From Hyphomicrobiaceae bacterium (lineage in GTDB: Bacteria > Pseudomonadota > Alphaproteobacteria > Rhizobiales > HXMU1428-3): a stretch of DNA of 8,577 bases. A model generated the notes under the pieces. It had not been told where the DNA came from. It made no database searches and saw only the letters and a program-made list of their open reading frames with translations. Position 1 is the first letter of the stretch; every line of letters begins with the position of its first letter. The stretch covers positions 1 to 8,577 of the forward strand of contig JANQQH010000449.1 of the NCBI GenBank assembly GCA_028285025.1, read 5' to 3'. This document shows positions 5,782 through 8,577 of the stretch, in pieces. A program made the position numbers and the translations under genes.

Positions 5782-6840
5782 TTAATTTTTCTTTTTCTTC
5801 TTGGTGCTTTTCTTTTTCGCAACTTTTTTATGGCTCTTTTTCTTTTTGCGTTTCACGATCTTGCGTTTTTTGCGCACCTTTCTCGGTCTGTAGTTGCAAA
5901 CCACTGGACGCAGGTTGGCGGGGCCTGCATTTAAATGTGTGCCAACCGCAACCGAGCTGAAATTGACCGGAAATAGCGTCTTCCACCAATAGTTGGTAAA
6001 GGCATGGTCAAACAGCTCAATGGCGCGCATCCGGCGGGCTTTGGTGGATCTTGCACCAAGCACCACAACAATCATGCGGCGGCCATTGCGTGTGGCGCTG
6101 GCAACCACATTAAAACCAGAGGCACAAATAAAGCCTGTTTTCATGCCATCGGCACCTTTATAGGTGCGCAGTAAATCATTATGAGAGCGCATGCGGCGCT
6201 TGCCAACTTTGACGGAGCCCAAAGAAAAGAGATGATTGTGTTCAGGAAAATCGCTGATGAGCGCCTTGGCCAACATTCCCATATCTCTGGCGGTTGTCAC
6301 CTGACCTTGATGGGGAAGCCCGTGCGGGTTGTAAAACTTGGTCGAGCGCATACCAAGCCGTTTGGCGGTGTCGTTCATGGATTTGACGAAATTGGGAACT
6401 GAGCCGCCGATCTTTTCAGCAATCATAACCGCGACGTCATTGGCGGATTTTACAATCAAGATCTCAATGGCGTCTTTTAGCTTTATGGTTGCGTTTAACG
6501 GCAAACCAATTTTGCTCGGTGGGTGGGCACGCGCGTTGGCTGAATTAATCAGCTTTGACTCCATGGTGACTTTTTTAGCCTTTAGCGCTTCAAACACCAA
6601 ATAGGCGGTCATTAATTTTGTCAGCGATGCGGGGTGCCACAAGCGATCGGCTTCTTCAGAATAGATGACAAGATCACTTTTCATATCAAAGACCAAGGCA
6701 GGGTTTGCTTTGGCTGGCAGATTGGCACTCATAAAAGCTGCGCACAATATAATGACGAGCCGAGCTGCCTTTTTTATTTTGAGAACAGAATACGACTTAT
6801 TTCGTATAAAGCTTTTTTGGGCTTGGGCTTTTGTATTCAT
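5782..6840 (-). CDS. dacA: D-alanyl-D-alanine carboxypeptidase, peptidase S11 (DacA/PBP5-like)
   Basis: It removes the terminal D-Ala from peptidoglycan pentapeptides in the periplasm. All three active-site motifs are present in order: SLTK (Ser72-Lys75, in HPASLTKLMTAY), SAN (132-134, in KSANDVAVMIAE) and KTG (234-236, in DGMKTGFICASGF). I chose the ATG at 6840, giving 352 residues. It is followed by a basic segment, a hydrophobic core (LVIILCAAFMSA) and a cleavage-like site after Ala45. The open frame extends upstream to a TTG at 6924, but that would bury the signal peptide. The C-terminus lacks room for the usual PBP5_C anchor domain. Instead residues 318-352 are almost entirely Lys/Arg. 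The DUF924 gene follows after 3 bp. Confidence 0.92.
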   Translation of the reverse strand: MNTKAQAQKSFIRNKSYSVLKIKKAARLVIILCAAFMSANLPAKANPALVFDMKSDLVIYSEEADRLWHPASLTKLMTAYLVFEALKAKKVTMESKLINSANARAHPPSKIGLPLNATIKLKDAIEILIVKSANDVAVMIAEKIGGSVPNFVKSMNDTAKRLGMRSTKFYNPHGLPHQGQVTTARDMGMLAKALISDFPEHNHLFSLGSVKVGKRRMRSHNDLLRTYKGADGMKTGFICASGFNVVASATRNGRRMIVVVLGARSTKARRMRAIELFDHAFTNYWWKTLFPVNFSSVAVGTHLNAGPANLRPVVCNYRPRKVRKKRKIVKRKKKKSHKKVAKKKSTKKKKKN

Positions 6841-6907
6841 GGTATTGTTCTCGATTGTTAAGGCCATAAAGTTGCTCATTTTCAAGAAACTTTTGTCATT
6901 TCTCAAG

Positions 6908-6913
6908 ATTATA
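6908..6913 (-). promoter_or_regulatory. Possible -10 box of the carboxypeptidase-DUF924 operon
   Basis: TATAAT on the minus strand, about 68 bp ahead of the ATG at 6840. The only -35-like match, AAGACA at 6933-6938, sits at a long 19-nt spacing. A start site near 6900 would leave the TTG at 6924 untranscribed, which agrees with the later ATG. Confidence 0.3.
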
Positions 6914-7082
6914 TTTTGCTTCAAGCTAAATGTGTCTTGGTATTTAAAACGAAATTTTAGCGTCCCTCATACGATCCTTTTTTTGGCCGTGTTACTGTTT
7001 TTTTGATTTTTATATTTTATGACCAAGAAGGTTTTTACGATCATAATTTACTCTGTTTGAGGTTTCAAGCATCTGTCGATAA

Positions 7083-7226
7083 ATCCTGTTCAAAGGCTCT
7101 GAAAAAGATTTTGACTGTATTTTAGAGGCAAATATAAATTATGAATATCCGCTTAAAGACGCTGTTCAAGCTCATGAGGCGATAGAAAGTGGTCGTACTT
7201 TGGCTGCATCAGTGCTTCTGCCTTAA
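7083..7226 (+). pseudogene. C-terminal remnant of a QorA-like NADPH:quinone oxidoreductase
   Basis: This 47-codon frame has no start codon at its head; it opens right after a TAA at 7080 and ends with TAA at 7224. Its last part reads YPLKDAVQAHEAIESG followed by RTLAASVLLP. That is the hallmark C-terminus of zeta-crystallin-type quinone reductases in the medium-chain dehydrogenase superfamily; the E. coli QorA tail has the same YPLKDA-x-x-AHE-x-x-ES pattern. The catalytic and nucleotide-binding domains, which need about 280 more residues, are absent. The 35-40 residues before the motif are only weakly similar and may contain a deletion. It therefore looks like the leftover end of a deleted gene, stopping 4 bp from the 3' end of the convergent tRNA gene. 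Confidence 0.75.
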
Positions 7227-7230
7227 ATGG

Positions 7231-7317
7231 TGGTGCCCCTGGCCTGACTCGAACAGGCACGCCCTAATGGACAACAGATTTTGAATCTGTCGCGTCTACC
7301 AATTCCGCCACAGGGGC
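7231..7317 (-). tRNA. tRNA-Leu (anticodon CAA)
   Basis: An 87-nt class II tRNA with the CCA end encoded. The acceptor stem GCCCCTG pairs with CAGGGGC, followed by discriminator A and CCA. The anticodon stem ACAGA/TCTGT encloses the 7-nt loop TTCAAAA, giving anticodon CAA, which reads UUG. A long variable arm follows, and the T arm is perfect (GCCTG, TTCGAGT, CAGGC). The D-arm sequence GGCGGAATTGGTAGACGC is typical of bacterial leucine tRNAs. The 3' end faces the oxidoreductase remnant. Confidence 0.97.
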
Positions 7318-7462
7318 TCTCAAAGATCTTTGCGGGTTTTTGCCCGGCTTAACCACAACATACGTTTTATTATGGTGTATCCAGCTTTTTGGATCGTTAT
7401 TTTGAGAACACAGCCGATCTACAACAGATCTTTATAATTTGCAAGCAGATTGAGTGTTTTAA

Positions 7463-7491
7463 TAGACATCACTCTTTGCGCCCTCTATAGA
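7463..7491 (+). promoter_or_regulatory. Sigma70-type promoter of the yqaA-dsbB region
   Basis: TAGACA (7463-7468) and TATAGA (7486-7491) are separated by exactly 17 nt, close to consensus at the optimal spacing. Transcription would begin near 7498, about 30 bp before the ATG at 7529. This excludes the in-frame TTG at 7493 as a start. Confidence 0.5.
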
Positions 7492-7500
7492 GTTGGGCGC
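7478..7500. promoter_or_regulatory. Symmetrical element over the -10 box
   Basis: GCGCCC (7478-7483) and GGGCGC (7495-7500) are exact complements. Between them lies the palindrome CTCTATAGAG (7483-7492), which contains the -10 box. A regulator binding here would block RNA polymerase. The element is too close to the start site to be a terminator, and no T-run follows. Confidence 0.35.
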
Positions 7501-7528
7501 TGTGGTTAATTTAGTGGGAGGGGTCGTC

Positions 7529-8110
7529 ATGTTGCGCCGTATTTATGAGTGGGTTTTGCGCCTTGGTGAACATCGTTACGCGCCTGGCGCCCTGTTTGGC
7601 GTTTCTTTTGCTGAAAGTTCGTTTTTTCCGATCCCGCCGGATGTGATGCTCATTCCAATGATTTTGGCTGAGCGGCTCAAAGCATGGCGGTTTGCGCTTA
7701 TTTGTACCATTGGTTCTGTGCTGGGTGGGTTGTTTGGTTATTATATTGGGGCGGCTTTGTACGATGTTTTTGGCCAGCCGATTGTTGCCTTTTATGGGCT
7801 TGAGCACAAAATGGACAGCTTTTTTGAGCAGTATAAGTTGTATGGTGCCGCAATTGTGTTTCTGGCAGGCTTTACGCCCATTCCTTATAAGGTGTTCACT
7901 ATTGCCAGCGGTGTGGCTGGTCTAAGTTTACCCGTGTTTGCCATTGCCAGCTTGCTTTCGCGCGGGGCTCGGTTTTTTCTGGTGGCAGCCCTGCTGTATT
8001 TTTTTGGGCCGACCATTCGCGCGTTTATTGAGCGCTATTTAGGGCTTGTGACCTTGGTTGGCGGTGTTTTGTTGGTTGGTGGTTTTGTGGCTATTAAATA
8101 TCTTATTTAA
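7529..8110 (+). CDS. YqaA/DedA-like (SNARE-associated, VTT-type) inner-membrane protein
   Basis: A 193-residue protein from the ATG at 7529, which has a strong ribosome binding site (GGGAGGGG, 7516-7523, 5 nt away). The two re-entrant-loop motifs of the family are present: FAESSFFPIPPDVMLIP (27-43) and GFTPIPYKVFTIASG (114-128). Membrane helices surround them and one closes the C-terminus (about 171-192). The wider DedA family is linked to lipid-carrier transport and membrane homeostasis. The YqaA subgroup, which this short single-domain protein fits, has no settled function. It lies 78 bp upstream of dsbB on the same strand, so the two may be co-transcribed. Confidence 0.88.
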   Translation: MLRRIYEWVLRLGEHRYAPGALFGVSFAESSFFPIPPDVMLIPMILAERLKAWRFALICTIGSVLGGLFGYYIGAALYDVFGQPIVAFYGLEHKMDSFFEQYKLYGAAIVFLAGFTPIPYKVFTIASGVAGLSLPVFAIASLLSRGARFFLVAALLYFFGPTIRAFIERYLGLVTLVGGVLLVGGFVAIKYLI

Positions 8111-8188
8111 AAATATTTTTAGGGTGACTTGCACCATGCCTTAACTACCATGGTTGGACTTTGGCATTTTTAAAGGAATAATGTTTCT

Positions 8189-8577
8189 ATGCTCATTTTT
8201 GCCAAACGAGCGGATCTTTTGATGGGGCTGATCTTTATTAGCAGCCTGGTATTGATTTTGAGTGCGCTTGGCTTTCAACATATTGGTGAGATGGCACCGT
8301 GTGACCTTTGTTATAAACAAAGGTGGGTTTATTACGCAGCCATTGCCTTTACTCCCATTGCCCTGTTCTTATATGAACGCGGCCAGCTTACCATCACAAA
8401 AGTTATGTTGTTTGTTTTGGCGGCAGCTTTTTTTGCCAATATGGTTCTTGGCATCTACCATGCCGGCATTGAGTGGAAATGGTGGGATGGACCGGCTAGC
8501 TGTTCTGGTACCGGCCAACTTGATGCCACAATTGACCTCTGGCAGGCCTTAAAAACAGCTAAACCTGTGCCCTGCGG
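8189..8577 (+). CDS. dsbB: Disulfide bond formation protein B (DsbB), truncated by window edge
   Basis: DsbB is an inner-membrane quinone reductase that reoxidises the periplasmic thiol oxidase DsbA. The visible 129 residues start at ATG 8189, with AAGGA at 8173-8177 eleven nt upstream. A first membrane helix (about 11-30) leads to the redox pair Cys38-Cys41 in CDLCYKQRW. Two further helices follow (about 46-62 and 70-90). The second periplasmic loop carries Cys105 (PASCSG) and Cys129 (PVPC), the other redox pair. The Arg in YKQRW matches the family's conserved quinone-site arginine. The last helix and C-terminus lie beyond the right edge. The gene follows the YqaA-like gene and probably shares its transcript. 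Confidence 0.93.
   Translation, partial: MLIFAKRADLLMGLIFISSLVLILSALGFQHIGEMAPCDLCYKQRWVYYAAIAFTPIALFLYERGQLTITKVMLFVLAAAFFANMVLGIYHAGIEWKWWDGPASCSGTGQLDATIDLWQALKTAKPVPC

Larger units (their letters stand above)
6841..7230. other. 390-bp region between the carboxypeptidase gene and tRNA-Leu
   Basis: This AT-rich stretch holds the probable carboxypeptidase promoter region on the minus strand, including TATAAT at 6908-6913, and the oxidoreductase fragment at 7083-7226. Between about 6940 and 7080 I see no coding signal beyond a 13-codon frame starting at 7019. Confidence 0.5.

Noticed and set aside
6665..7006. Plus-strand hydrophobic frame of 113 codons opposite the carboxypeptidase N-terminus
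   Set aside because: Its hydrophobic part is the complement of the signal-peptide region and AT-rich upstream DNA; the clear S11 gene is on the other strand.
7019..7060. 13-codon frame (MTKKVFTIIIYSV) upstream of the oxidoreductase remnant, considered as the original gene start
   Set aside because: It is in a different frame from the remnant, and the similarity to a quinone reductase N-terminus is limited to the first residues.
7511..7807. Minus-strand frame of 98 codons opposite the YqaA-like gene
   Set aside because: It is the shadow of a well-supported membrane-protein gene and has a polar, non-protein-like composition.
8136..8170. Stem ATGCC/GGCAT followed by T residues between yqaA and dsbB, considered as a terminator
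   Set aside because: The stem is only 5 bp with a loop of about 22 nt, too weak to call.
8181..8222. Short frame overlapping the dsbB start, considered as a leader peptide
   Set aside because: Its ATG is only 3 nt from the ribosome binding site, too close for efficient use, and the peptide has no regulatory features.

Overview
The window looks chromosomal and alphaproteobacterial, possibly Hyphomicrobiales-like. The reasons are the family content (S11 D,D-carboxypeptidase, DUF924, a CAP-domain lipoprotein, a YqaA-type membrane protein beside DsbB), a small helical protein of a type common in that class, and a moderate base composition of roughly mid-40s % GC by eye. Taxonomy is inferred; no rRNA or other marker is present. 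No transposase, integrase or CRISPR array is visible.

Left third (1-2066, minus strand): two genes 52 bp apart, apparently one operon. The first, at 957-2066, encodes a roughly 369-residue protein with winged-helix-like ends. The second, running from 904 off the left edge, encodes a P-loop ATPase with an excellent Walker A and a DQxED Walker B. I cannot attach an established name to the pair. The layout (possible DNA-binding protein, then a STAND/BREX-like ATPase, more genes likely beyond the edge) makes it the best candidate for an undescribed, perhaps defence-related, system. An inverted repeat flanked by direct repeats lies just upstream.

Middle left (2067-3381): a 565-bp gap holds that candidate operator and a possible 44-residue peptide with a perfect Shine-Dalgarno sequence. 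A CAP/SCP-domain lipoprotein gene follows on the plus strand and ends in a textbook rho-independent terminator.

Middle (3383-6840, all minus strand): in transcription order, a DacA-like D-alanyl-D-alanine carboxypeptidase with a very lysine-rich tail, a DUF924 protein 3 bp behind it, a small helical protein of unknown function, and a Wzx/MATE-like polysaccharide flippase. The flippase has a perfect 9-bp inverted repeat in its upstream region.

Right (6841-8577): a decayed C-terminal fragment of a QorA-like quinone oxidoreductase stops 4 bp from the encoded CCA end of a convergent tRNA-Leu(CAA). Beyond the tRNA, on the plus strand, are a good sigma70-type promoter, a YqaA/DedA-like membrane protein and DsbB, which is cut by the right edge. 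Much of the annotated content concerns the cell envelope (lipoprotein, peptidoglycan trimming, flippase, membrane protein, periplasmic disulfide formation). The left operon is functionally distinct.
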